Below are positions 33,146 through 44,035 of a DNA stretch of 64,000 nucleotides, piece after piece. Below the pieces are notes generated by a model. It searched no databases. It saw nothing but the letters and a program-made list of their open reading frames with translations, and had not been told where the DNA came from. The DNA lies in contig CAKKTI010000071.1 of the NCBI GenBank assembly GCA_920105805.1, forward strand, positions 1,285 through 65,284, given 5' to 3'. The DNA comes from Condylostoma magnum. Taxonomy: Eukaryota; Ciliophora; Heterotrichea; Heterotrichida; Condylostomatidae. The first letter of the stretch is position 1. Every line of letters starts with the position of its first letter. The position numbers were made by a program, and so were the translations under genes.

Positions 33146-33613
33146 ATGTTAAAGTTTAGCGAAAAGCACGAGTATTCTTTAATAATATCAAAAATCTACT
33201 ATCTTCTGGCATATACTTAAGAAGTATGCAAAATTCAAAGTTCATAAAGGAGTCAATGTTTAAATTTATGCAAAATTATCTGCAAAAAGGTTCAAAATTA
33301 AAGAGAGGAGAGATTTATTCCAGTTATATAAGAATTATCTTATAGACTTCTTTACAATGCGTTTGATCTATTATCTAGTATTATATTCGAGCTTAAATCA
33401 CAATGATTAATACATTGTATTGAAGCATCTAGCTTTCATTTAAATTTACCAGCCAAAAGGATGTGGCAAATCTTCAGGTATTAAAATAATAGTCAATAAA
33501 GGGCGTTACTTTAGAAGTATCCTTATTGAATTGTTTTTATTGATTTATTAAGCAAGGAATGCTTGGCACAGAGTCAGGAAAATATTGTAAGAAGCTATTT
33601 AAATCCTATCTGA
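33146..33613 (+). CDS. Unidentified helical protein (155 aa)
   Basis: It starts MLKFSEKHEYSLIISKIYYL and reads 155 residues to TGA 33611-33613. It is Leu/Ile/Cys/Gln-rich and largely helical (IPVIQELSYRLLYNAFDLL, YPYWIVFIDLLSKECLAQ), and Trp is encoded by TGA twice and by TGG once. Codon content is clearly coding. No family is recognised. It separates the kinase-less ankyrin gene from its kinase-bearing paralogues. Confidence 0.6.
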
Positions 33614-34266
33614 TCATTATTATCATTATCCATTCACAAAATTACTAAAATTAAAGCAAGCGGTAATTACAAAACTTAGTATAAATTTATTGTCTATAAA
33701 TAAATTTAACTCTTATTAAAATAGCCAAAAAGCAATAAAATTAATTAAACTTGCATTATCATTGCTCTCCATTTTCTACTTGCAGTTGTAATTTTTAGAT
33801 TTTTGATATAGATTTAATGATCTGGTGAATAAAAGCTAAAATATGCTTCCTAAGTATTTTTATCGATATCAGGAAGAATAAACTTCCGAAATATTGATAT
33901 ATTATTACGTTTATGGTTATAATATTTTAAAAACAACTATATCACAATCAATTGGTAAATTTGTCTTCTTTATCATAGTTTATTTTTAATTTCTCTATTA
34001 TTTTCAGTATTTATATATCTAACTCTTAATCCATAGTCTTATTTAAGTAATCATGATAACTCTACATATACAATATACTTTTTATATTTTATTAAAATTC
34101 AGATCAATACATTTAACATTTTGAATATTTAAATTCAATAAAATAAGCTTAAAGGCTCTGCTATTTATACTATACTGATTTACCATACATTTAACTAAGA
34201 TAACCGATGAGCCTTGTAATTTTACTTATCTTTAAATAGAATACTATACTACAATTATATAAAAAA
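33614..34266. other. Intergenic AT-rich region
   Basis: About 650 nt without a supported frame, RNA or repeat; the longest apparently empty stretch in the window. Confidence 0.4.
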
Positions 34267-35850
34267 ATGGGAAATAGTTAGCTTCAACCAAATGAAACCC
34301 TGCACAAATATGCTTCACAAGGAGATGTATAAAATTTAATGTCTGCGTTGAAAACGCTTGATGTTAACACCTAAAACACATTAGGAGAGTCTGCCTTAAG
34401 AACAGCATATTTTAAAGGATAATTAAGAAGCATAATTCTGATACAATAATTTGGGGGGAAAATTATTCCTCCTTTGTCAAACGAAGAAACTCCTCTACAT
34501 TTATCGGTACGACTAGAGTACTATAACATTGTGGAGTACTTATTAACAGACAAATCGTAGAAAAGGTAGCTTATCAACAAGCAAGATTAATTTGGGCTGA
34601 CAGCATTGCATATGGCTATTGCTAAACTAGATATTAGAATGGTGAAAATTCTAATTAATAGTAAACCGAGTATTTAGGTAAAGAACAAACAAGGATAGAG
34701 CGCTTTAGATTTGGCAGAATCTTTTAAATGTCTAAAAGGCTAACAGATTTGGAAAATTGTTAGTGATTATCAAATGAAAAAAACTAAAATCAAACAGTTT
34801 AAGTAAAAAGCTATTATATCAAAACAATCAAAAGATGTAAAAGAACTGCAGATTAGCTAAATTTCTGATACAAAAGATTGCATCATGTAAGATAATAACT
34901 AAAATGATGATAATAAATAAGAAGTTCCTTTAGTATTAAGCGAGTTGAATTAAATCTGTGACAATAAAATCTCAACTTTAAGTTAAAAAATTACATTTTT
35001 GATGGAAAATCTTAACTTTATCCAGCAATCTGAAATACATTTTGATAAAGTTATAAGTAAAGGTTCTACTTGCACTGTAATTAAGGCAAAACTTAGAGAC
35101 AAAAATGTTGTAGTAAAGGAATTTAAGGTGAATTACACGTAAAAACACCATAAATTCCAGTAATTTTTGACAGAATATCAAATATTATCTCATTATAAGC
35201 ACAGTAATATAATTGATTTAATAGGCGCTAGCATAAACTAAGATAAGCTATAACTTATAACAGAGTATGTAGACTAAGGATCACTTTTCGAAATTATTTT
35301 TGTGCAGAAAATAAAGCTTACAAATCAGCAAAAACTCAGTATTGTTCAAGATATTGCAAATGCACTAGCATTCTTACACACAACTAATCCTTCTATTGTG
35401 CACAGAGATATAAAACTCGAAAATATCCTACTAAATTCTGAAGGATAAGCAAAGCTAGCTGATTTTGGGCTATCAAGGCCTATTGATTTTATACAGCCTA
35501 GTAACTCAAATGGAGGCACTCCAAGGTTTATGGCCCCTGAGCAGTTTGAATAAAAAGATAATAACATTAGTATATCTACTGATATATGATCGTTTGGCTG
35601 TTTTTTGATTGAACTTTTTGCTGAGTAAAGAGCATGAACTTCAGATACATAAAGATAAAATAGAAACTTTGTATAGAATATGCTAAGAAGGAAGCCAATA
35701 CCAATACATAGCAGGATTCCAACACAAATTAAAAAATTAATACAAAATTGTTGCCATTATAATCCGCAGAAGAGGATTAATATACTGAATTTGAAGGAAT
35801 ACTTACATTATATCAAACTATTAGATTAAATAATTAAATCTTTAACTTGA
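34267..35850 (+). CDS. MGN-ankyrin-TKL-like protein kinase (527 aa)
   Basis: It starts MGNSQLQPNETLH (myristoylation signal). Ankyrin repeats occupy about residues 10-150 (GESALRTAYFKGQL, ETPLHLSVRLEYYNI, GLTALHMAIAKLDIRMVKIL), followed by a Gln/Lys-rich linker to about 255. The kinase domain (about 260-515) has a glycine-poor P-loop (VISKGSTCTVIKA), VVVKEF with the ATP-binding Lys, HRDIKLEN, DFGLSR, GTPRFMAPEQF and DIWSFGCFLIEL, where W is TGA. All catalytic residues are present. The sequence is closest in style to TKL/dual-specificity kinases. Membrane-anchored signalling with ankyrin-mediated substrate choice is inferred. The stop is TGA 35848-35850 or a TAA just before. Confidence 0.9.
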
Positions 35851-36267
35851 TTATTTGGTTGATTGCTGTAATATAGGTGTTTTTATAGAATAAATAGCTT
35901 CTCTTTATATATATCAATATAAAATCTTATTAGGCATACTTACTCATAATAATATTAAATCTGGGATAATTCCTATTTAAAAGCTACTTAAATTGCAATA
36001 TTATGATAGAGGATTAGTACAAGAAGTGTATTAAGCAGACCACTCCTATATATTTATTATAACAACGTAAAAATGGAACAAATTAAACACGTATGAATAA
36101 AGTATTCCAAAGGGCTAAATAATCCAATATTTCCTCACTTAGGAAAAAGAATTACTGTTAATTGTAACTGTATATTATAAACTACTTGTTATAAATGTTA
36201 ATTTTACCTTATCTCATAATCAAATCGCTTAAATTAATAATTTTAGACTTATATTAAATAAAATTTA
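35851..36267. other. Intergenic region between tandem kinase genes
   Basis: About 415 nt, AT-rich, presumably the 3' region of one kinase and the promoter of the next; no feature seen. Confidence 0.4.
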
Positions 36268-37995
36268 ATGGGTAATCAAGAATCTTACGATTAAAGTGAA
36301 ATACTCCACGAATTAGCTCGCTCTGGGGATTATCAGTCCCTAGATCAATGCCTAAAGTCATAGCAAGTTAACCAGTTGAACATCCAAGGAGAGTCAGCTC
36401 TACGAATAGCTTATTACAGTGGAAAATTAAACTGCATTATACTTCTAGAATAAAGGCAAGGGAAAATAATACCTCCCCTTTCGAATGATGAAACAACTTT
36501 GCATCTTTCTGTAAGACTAGAATTATACGATATAGCAGAGTATGTACTCGAGAAAAAAAAGGAAGAAAGGAAGTTTATCAATAGAAAGGATAAATTTGGC
36601 TTAACCGCTCTACATATGGCAATAGCTAAAAGGGATGTAAGAATGATAAAGCTATTACTGGAATATAAGGCTAGCATAAGAATAAAAGATAACTAAGGAT
36701 TAGATGCAAGAGCAATTTCTAATAAATTAAACAGTAAAAGTGATAAGTAAATTAAAGACTTAATACACAAATATTATGTTTAAAGAGTTATAGCTAAAGA
36801 AAAAAGAACTAAGAATAATTAGAAGTAATAGAGTAGAAGAGGCACTTATAATCCCAATCTTTCACCCCCATAATTGGATACTATCAACGATAACTAATAA
36901 AATAATGGTATAAGATTAAATCAGCCTAAAATCTCGGCTTCAAATCAACAATTCAAGGAAAATAATCTCTCTCCAGATAACATATAAGCACCCAGTATTG
37001 ACCAGTAACTTCACTCTTTATGATAATCTTATAGCAATCTAAGTCCTATGAATTCATTGTCTCCTTAATCCAGATAAATAACATAAATATCAACAAATAC
37101 TAATAAAAGAGATGCATTTGGTACTTAATGAGATACCAAGTGCTTATAAAATACTTTATAAAGCTATAATTACATAAATTAGGCTGAAATTCAGCTGGAT
37201 AATCTAATAAGTAAAGGTTCTACCTGCACTGTGTATAAGGGAAAATGAAGAAACTCTACTGTAGCAATAAAAGAGTTCCACTCTAGGTTTTTTAAGGATG
37301 AGGAAAAATAGAGTTAATTCTTATAAGAGTTATAAATGCTCATTTCTAATAGACACTGTAATATAATCACCTTCATGGGCGTAAGTTTATGCGATGATAA
37401 ATTGCAGCTAATTACAGAATTCTTTAGTAACAAATCGTTATTTGAGATGATATTTCAGAAGGGAATAACATTAAAGACTAAGCAAAGATTTGAAATAGCA
37501 ATTGATATTATCTCTGCACTAGTATTTTTACACTCGAATAACCCACCTATTATTCACAGAGATATAAAACTAGAGAATGTCTTTATTAATGATAAAATGC
37601 AAGCCAAATTAGGAGATTTCGGGCTTTCCAGATTGATGCTAATTCAAAATGAAAACTAGGAAATGCTACATAGCGGGACTCCTCGATTTATGGCACCGGA
37701 GCAGTTCTAAAGTAATATAGATCAACTAGTCACCCCAGCCACCGATGTTTGGTCATTTGGGTGCCTTTTGATTGAATTATTCTCAGAGTATAGAGCATGG
37801 ACGTCAGATATGCTAGGCACTAATTTGAACTTTGCAGAACTAATGAGAAGACATGTCGAAATTCCAATACCAGTCAACATACCAGAAGATGTAAGATCAT
37901 TAATACAAAGATGTTGTCTTTATGATCCCGAGCAAAGAATAGGAGTACTGGAAATTTAAAGCCGATTAGAGCTTTTGAAAACAAATTATAGTTGA
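36268..37995 (+). CDS. MGN-ankyrin-TKL-like protein kinase (575 aa)
   Basis: The third tandem copy. It starts MGNQESYDQSEILHEL. Ankyrin repeats (GESALRIAYYSGKL, ETTLHLSVRLELYDIAEYVL, GLTALHMAIAKRDVRMIKLL) lead into a longer Asn/Ser/Gln linker (about 165-300). The kinase domain (about 305-570) has LISKGSTCTVYKGKW, VAIKEF, HRDIKLENVF, DFGLSR, GTPRFMAPEQF and DVWSFGCLLIEL (W is TGG here, TGA in the sister gene) and RCCLYDPEQR. All catalytic residues are kept. It ends LELLKTNYS at TGA 37993-37995 and converges on the coiled-coil gene 37 nt away. Linker length and sequence differ most between the paralogues. Confidence 0.92.
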
Positions 37996-38032
37996 AATTA
38001 ATATATTAATTATCCCTTTCACTTGAGTTGTG

Positions 38033-38764
38033 TTATATCATTTCTACCTCATCTGACTTTTTCAATAATTCGCTTAAATCAAGTCGCTTTTTACGGGGAT
38101 TTGATTCTATTTGATCTAAATCCTTCTGGTAAAACTCATTTTAATAGAAAACATCAACAGGTATTTTCTTCTCTCTTAAAATTTAGAAAAATTATATAAA
38201 ATTTGTCTCTTTTTGCTACAATTTCTTTGTATAATCCAAGATTACCTTTAATTTTTACCTTTATCTTTGATATTTTTCCTATACTTTCTTCAATCTCTGA
38301 TCTTTCTCTAAAACTTGCTTAAACAGCTATTGATTCTCTTATTTCAATGAAGTAGCTTCCATATTCAATTTACTATTAATCCTTTCCTTCTTCTTAATAT
38401 CTACACTCATCCTAGTAATAGGCTTTTACTTACTTCAATAATACTACTACTAATCAGTATTCCAATTGCAAATATTATCCCTAATAACTCTCAACAACCC
38501 TTAAACCGGCTTTAATTTCTCCACAGCTTAATCCAATGTATTCAGAGTGATTTGGTACCTATTTCTAGCATCTTTACACTATATATTAGCTAATCTAGCC
38601 ATTAACTCAATTTCCAACTATTTCCCAATCTACGCCAACTCTCTAAAGCTTCCTTTCTGTACAGATAAATAGCAAGATTTTGCCTTTTAGAAGTTTGAAA
38701 TATACTAGTTTTTAAGTTTCCCTACAGCTTACTTTCCAAGGTCACTATAAGAACTCCTAGTCAT
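38033..38764 (-). CDS. Coiled-coil protein (243 aa)
   Basis: It starts MTRSSYSDLGKQAVGKL. The N-terminal half is helical, and residues about 120-210 form a classic Lys/Gln/Glu coiled coil (NMEATSLKQENQQLFKQVLE, KVQEKYQRQRQKLKVILDY). The C-terminus carries a basic-acidic tail (PRKKRLDLSELLKKSDEVE). The stop is TAA 38033-38035. A structural role is likely; no family is recognised. Its ATG is 84 nt from the divergent RPS2 start. Confidence 0.75.
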
Positions 38765-38848
38765 TCCACCCTTTCCATTATGTATAACACTATCAATTCC
38801 CCTACTTCTTTCCCTATAAAAAATTCTTTCCATAATTTATTGGCTAAA

Positions 38849-39625
38849 ATGTAAGAACAAGAGCGTGGAGGACTAGGAGGCAGAGCCCCAGGTGCAGGAC
38901 GCGGTGACCAAAGACGCGACAGGGCCCCCAGAGGGCCCAGAAACGACGAGAAGTAATGGGTACCATTGACTAAACTAGGCAGACTAGTTAGTGCTGGAAA
39001 GATACAAAATCTCCAACAAATTTTCTTATATTCAATGCCAATCAAAGAAGCCGAGATTATAGAGTACTTTTTAAAGGATACTATAAAGGAGGAAATGATG
39101 AGGATTATGCCTGTACAGAAGTAGACGTGTGCTGGACAGCGCACTAGGTTCTAAGCTTATATGGCTGTAGGTGATAAGAATGGGTATATCGGAGTTGGGT
39201 GTAAGGTAGCGAAGGAAGCTCAGTTAGCCATAAGGGGAGCGGCTATTTAAGCCAGGTTAGCCATTATACCCGTGAGGAGAGGGTATTGGGGGAATAAAAT
39301 TGGATTGCCGCATACTGTGGCTATGAAAATTACAGGGAAAAGTGGGTCTGTAAGGGTTAGATTGGTGCCAGCTCCTAGGGGAAGTGGAATTGTAGCCCCG
39401 CCAGTATGCAAGAAAATCTTATAACTTGCAGGTGTTAACGATTGCTATACTTAAACCAAGGGTGCAACTAAAACTACAGGAAACTACGTGATGGCTACCT
39501 ACAAAGCATTATCCAAAACCTACTGTTACCTTACCCCAGATCAGTGGACACCTAGCATTTTCAATCCGACTCTATTCGAGGAGTACAGTGAGTACTTAAA
39601 GAATACCAAGGATCTCAAGGTATAG
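38849..39625 (+). CDS. RPS2: 40S ribosomal protein uS5 (RPS2)
   Basis: The full-length eukaryotic uS5 family. An RG-rich N-terminus ([20 protein letters not shown]) is followed by [11 protein letters not shown], the S5 domain ([20 protein letters not shown]), [55 protein letters not shown] and [15 protein letters not shown]. It sits at the mRNA entry channel of the small subunit. The sequence is much less AT-rich than its surroundings and uses CAG/CAA as well as TAA/TAG for Gln, as expected for high expression. The end is TAG 39623-39625 or TGA three codons on; the next gene's ATG lies 21 nt downstream of the TAG. Confidence 0.97.
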
Positions 39626-39646
39626 TTAGTATGAATTAGTTTTAAA

Positions 39647-40348
39647 ATGAAAATTGGGAGTAAAAGAGTAAGAAAAAGTTCACCACTTTTAAGAGTAAAG
39701 CCAACTGTGAAGTCTCTTTCTTCAAGTTTCTGTAAGAGTGTTGATGTAAGAAATTTTGAGTAGTTGATGTCGGCTACTAATGTCAGTACTTAGTTTAAAA
39801 GAGCGTATAAGGTGTATAATCCTAAAATAGCCAAAAGTAATAAGCTTAATATTGTTAAAGAGGTTAAGTATCTAGAAAGCTATTTGAGTTTTTAGTTAAG
39901 GAAAATAAAGGGAGCTGATGTTAATGAGTACTTTTTAATTTATTAGAAATGCTTTGATGAAGCTGTTGCTATTTTAAAACCTATATAAGGGTATTTGCAG
40001 ATGATAAAGGATGGGTATGAAAGGTAAATCGCTGATTTATAAGCCTAGGTTAGCTATTATACTGCTTAAATAAATACAATGATTAATAATACAGAAAATT
40101 TAAATGTAATGCAAACAAATATTTTATAGTAAAAGGAAAGTATTTCTTTATAATTAATAGATGAGCTTTAATAAGTAAAGTTTCCTATCAAAAAGTTTTA
40201 TTAGAGAAAATTGATAAATAAAGGGAAAATTGATCCTTTTTATACTTTTGATGTATTTTTAATTGCTACTAGTGAATTAGCACAGAGTAATTTAAACGCA
40301 TAGAATTGTGAAGACGGTGAAGTTAAAGAAGTAAATGAAAATAGTTAA
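39647..40348 (+). CDS. Coiled-coil protein (233 aa)
   Basis: It starts MKIGSKRVRKSSPLLRVKP. A basic N-terminus is followed by helical segments (KEVKYLESYLSFQLRKIKG, QMIKDGYERQIADLQAQVSY) and a C-terminal acidic tail, ending at TAA TAA (40346-40351). No family is recognised. It shares the reading frame of RPS2 directly upstream, but the change in composition and the tandem-stop end argue for a separate gene. Confidence 0.7.
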
Positions 40349-40588
40349 TAAAAAATTGTATTGAGTTTAAACCTATTATTGAGGACAGACATGGTTACTT
40401 TATATGCTGATTTGATATAATTGTATTTGAGTTTAAAATATACTAAGTTTTTAATGTATTTTATAAATTGGTGGAAAAAATGTATATAAAAGAATGTTAA
40501 TCATATTATTGCCAATGCATAAATATTATATAGAGTTACAAGCATTCAATCTGCAATATATTTCCTCAATTTATAAAACCTCCAATTA

Positions 40589-43471
40589 CTAACTAGCTTC
40601 CTCAACAACAGGCAGAGCCATATTAGGTCTTATCTGCTCTAAAGGTGCAAACCACCAATCAAGAAAAACTTCCTTTTCAATTTCTCCTCTATTATTACTT
40701 AAATTATGTTCAGCCGTTTTGTTTACTACATCTTAAAACCTATAAGTATAAGCAATTTCATTTGAAACACACAAAATATGTAAATGAAGATACATGCAAA
40801 GTGAATTAAGCTGTCTGGCAGGCAGTACTTTGCAATTAGTTGACTTACAAAATTCGTCATATTTCCTTGAAACTTAACCCTTAGATAAATTCTCTGCTTC
40901 TAATTTCTCCTACCACAGCTTACTCGTCTTCTTCATCAAATACCTTTTAGCCCCTTCCTCCGGCCACTTTCAATGCCTTTACTTCATATTAGCCACCAAT
41001 GGCCCCTTATGAAACGTTATGCTGCACCCAGGTGTATCCCATTTCCCTCCACAGCACCTCCAATGCTCCTCTCACAAGAAAATTGACTCCTTAGTTTCTT
41101 AATCAACTATTCCAGAATGTCCAAAATCCCAGTATCCAGTGTGACACTTGCACTTTTTTTCCTCCTTGTTATCCACTTCTTTATACTGCTACTCACATCC
41201 CCAATTAAGACAGTACCTAGGCTGATGTTCTAGTTCCTCTTTTCTCTTTTTCTTGCCCAAAGGATCGTCATTCCAATACGGTTTTATATTTCCATTGAAA
41301 AATCGCGAGCTTTTGACAGCTTCTCGGAAATTTTTAACTCTTGGCTCTTATGCTGCTTTGTCAGCCGTTCGACTGACGAAATAAAGCTTCGCTTCTTCAT
41401 CAGGCCAGTCTACAAAACGGTGATTGGTCTACTAGCAGCCTTGTTAGTTCAACTCATCAAATTCATCATTGCAGCAGGACCATTTAGAAATTTGTTTTGT
41501 TCTTTTAACGTAACCTGGGTGGTAGTTGCACTCATTAGGATCCGGTACATACCTTTTGCCACATGTCGCAGGGTCTGGGAATCTGGCTCCACATATAGAA
41601 TCGATTCTGAATGTTTTGGGGTGAGATTCACCTCGATTCACACATATTTTCTGTACAAAATGAAACGGAACACCCCGATGCTCTGTAGTACTGCAACCCT
41701 CATCCTCCCATTTCCCTCTACAACATGTTCAGTTTTCAGGCCACAGGCCATTAATTGACCCAAACTCCCACCTCCCAGGATGATGAGTGCAGCTATCAGG
41801 TGCATTCTACCCATGTATATAGTCCTTATCCCTACACGCTCAGTTAAGACAGTACATTCTCTAGTCTAACTCATACCCTTCTTACTTTACCCTTTACCTT
41901 GGTGCATCTGGTAAATCCATAGGCCCTGCCACTGAGTCCTAATGTCTGGGTCTTTCTCCATACTGCTTGAAAAAGTTTGCCTGATGAAAAGCTATTTCCT
42001 ATGTGTCTCCATAACAATAGACTAAGAGATAAAAAGCATCTAAACATTCCCTTACAAACACAGGTCTGTTTTTCCTTACATAAAAGCTCATTCTTCCATC
42101 CCTCTCTCTCCTAGATTCTGGTCCCACACCTTCTATCAAAACCGCTAAAGTACTGTGAGGGGGAGGCCCGTATTTATTGCCAACTACATCTACAGCAGGA
42201 AACTCATCAGTAAACTCTCTATTGAGATTGTTGTATAACTCTACATAATCTCTTTCTGTATGCCGAGTAGTAGTTTAATGAGATGCACAGTTAACACAGA
42301 AATCAATGCAAATCTCAAATTATCCGTTTCTGTTCAGTAAAAATTCGTCTACTTGTTTCATGTAATAATTTGCCTTATTAACATCAGCTCCCTCAATAGA
42401 TGTAGAAAATTCCTAGCCCAGGGTGTAATCGTGGAGCATTTCAAATAAAACTATGTAATTTATTAAACTATCCTCTGTTAGATCACATCATGAAGGAATA
42501 TCCTCGTATCTCACTCTTGAATGGGCTCCACAGGCAATTGCTAGGTCTAATATTTCTCGTTTTTTAATCTTTATACGAATTTATTTAAAAGCCGGCATCA
42601 TTCTATCAATTTCTAACTTATTAACTATATTTCCTTCATCATCTCTGTACACAGGATGCACGTTTCTGAGAATCATAAAGTAAGGAACTAGCCAATCCTA
42701 GTACTGCAGAAGCTCATTACATTTATCCAGTATTTTAGGATTCTACGATATATACTAGTCTAAATGAGCAAACTTATTCAAATATGTAGGGGGAGGCTAC
42801 GTTAATTAGTACTTAGAGCCAGATTAAGTCAGATACTTAGGTGGCTGCATATCAGGCAACAGTGTTTTAGAAGAAATCGTGTTTCTAGGCTAGTAGAAAA
42901 GCTAGGCTGAGTGAAAAGCCCCGTCTATCTAATAATTCTCAATACCATAATTATACAAATCCATAACAGTTTCAGGTGAGATTTCATTCAAAAAGAACAA
43001 AGGTTCAGCAATTTTCCCTTTAATCCCAAAATTCCAAGGATCTTTCCCTACATAAAACTTTCCCGCATTTTTGGCGATCTTTCCACTAATAGAGATCTCA
43101 GAATTAAGCACACCATTTAAGTACAGCGCTACCTCAGTAATAGCGTCTTATCTCAAAGTCATGCATATATGATTCCACTTTCTCAGTACCAGGTCACTGG
43201 AAGAGAACAAGTTTTCCTAAGTATCCCGTTCCATGTCGAACCTGACTACAACTGACTTATAATCCAGTAAAATACTCGGCTGCTACGATCTCTCAAAGCC
43301 TTTTCTTGCAATTGTGGTATTAGGATGTGCACTTTAACTATTTAAATAGACCCAAAGAGATATAGAGTACTAGTTTTCCATCTCCTCAAAATTACTCCCT
43401 TCAGTTGAGTGAACTAGTGACCCATTGAAATCCATTGCACCTTCAAAGATTTCAAGAAACTTGACTTCCAT
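40589..43471 (-). CDS. LamG-like domain plus CHORD-like Cys/His repeats (960 aa)
   Basis: Residues about 1-175 form a laminin-G/concanavalin-like jelly roll (MDFNGSLVHST, YSISLWVYLN, WNHICMTLR, VALYLNGVLNSEISIS, KFYVGKDPWNFG). A helical middle follows. The C-terminal half carries repeated Cys/His modules: CLNWACRDKDY … CTHHPGRWEFGS … WPENWTCCRGKWEDEGCS, then CNYHPGYVKR … KWSCCNDE, then CLNWGCEQQY … CHTGYWDFGH … WRCCGGKWDTPGC. The C…C…N…CxxHPGxxxF…WxCC…GC…H spacing resembles zinc-binding CHORD modules. It is probably a cortical or ciliary scaffold. It ends TAG TAA (40586-40591). The ATG is 30 nt from the divergent NIFK-like start. Confidence 0.78.
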
Positions 43472-43501
43472 TTTAATAACTGATTGCCATTGCACTTTAA
43501 A
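43472..43501. promoter_or_regulatory. 30-nt divergent intergenic segment
   Basis: The whole space between the start codons of the LamG/CHORD-like gene (minus) and the NIFK-like gene (plus). Any bidirectional promoter must be within these 30 nt or overlap the coding regions. No canonical TATA element is evident. Confidence 0.5.
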
Positions 43502-44032
43502 ATGGTAAAGCGACTAAACTCTCGGCTTGAAAGATTTGCAAGAATCAAGCAGATGGTTGGCGCTGCATGTCCTCCCAAGGCAAAAGGAGTTGTTTATATA
43601 GGACACCTTCCCACCGGGTTTGAGGAGGAGGAATTAAGGAGGTTTTTTAGTTAGTTTGGAGATGTGTCCAGGACAAAGCTGTTTAGGAGTAAAAGGACTG
43701 GTAGGAGTAGAGGATATGGTCTGATAGAGTTCCAGGAGAGTGAAGTTGCTAAGGTGGCAGCGAAGACAATGCACGGGATGATTATGTTTGGAAAGCAGAT
43801 TGTATGTGAAGTTAAGGAAAATGTGCCAGGTCATGCATTGTTTCCCAATAAGAAGAATGTGTAGGATCCGTACTTTGAGTTTAGGGAAAGGTACAATGCG
43901 GAGAAGAGTTAAACGGAGTTGGCTGAAAGAGTTGGAAGGTTTATTGAAGGGGAGAAGAAGCTAAAGGAGAGATTGGGGGAGCTGAAAATTGATTATAAGT
44001 TTAAAGGATTTACTAGTTTAGTATAATATTAA
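43502..44032 (+). CDS. NIFK/Nop15-like nucleolar RRM protein
   Basis: One RRM with RNP2 (VVYIGHLPTGF) and RNP1 (RGYGLIEFQ), flanked by the family-specific LRRFFSQFGDVSRTKLFRSK and MFGKQIVCEVKE and followed by a coiled Glu/Lys stretch (RLGELKIDYKF). That is the layout of NIFK/Nop15, required for 60S pre-ribosome maturation. The end is uncertain: TAA codons at 44024 and 44030 are taken as the stop, but the frame continues unbroken into the TTLL gene. Downstream Arg/Ser-rich sequence (LAERRRSSVMKSPRQ) could still belong to NIFK, whose relatives have such a tail. Confidence 0.85.
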
Positions 44033-44035
44033 AAG

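Noticed and set aside
33614-34266. Remnant of a kinase domain belonging to the first ankyrin paralogue
   Set aside because: No frame shows kinase motifs, and an unrelated 155-aa gene lies between.
38761-39144. 127-codon minus-strand ORF
   Set aside because: Antisense shadow of the GC-richer start of RPS2; the plus strand is unmistakably uS5.
41420-41758. 112-codon plus-strand ORF and nearby overlapping minus ORFs
   Set aside because: They lie over the Cys/His modules of the LamG/CHORD-like gene; only one minus frame shows the repeated module.
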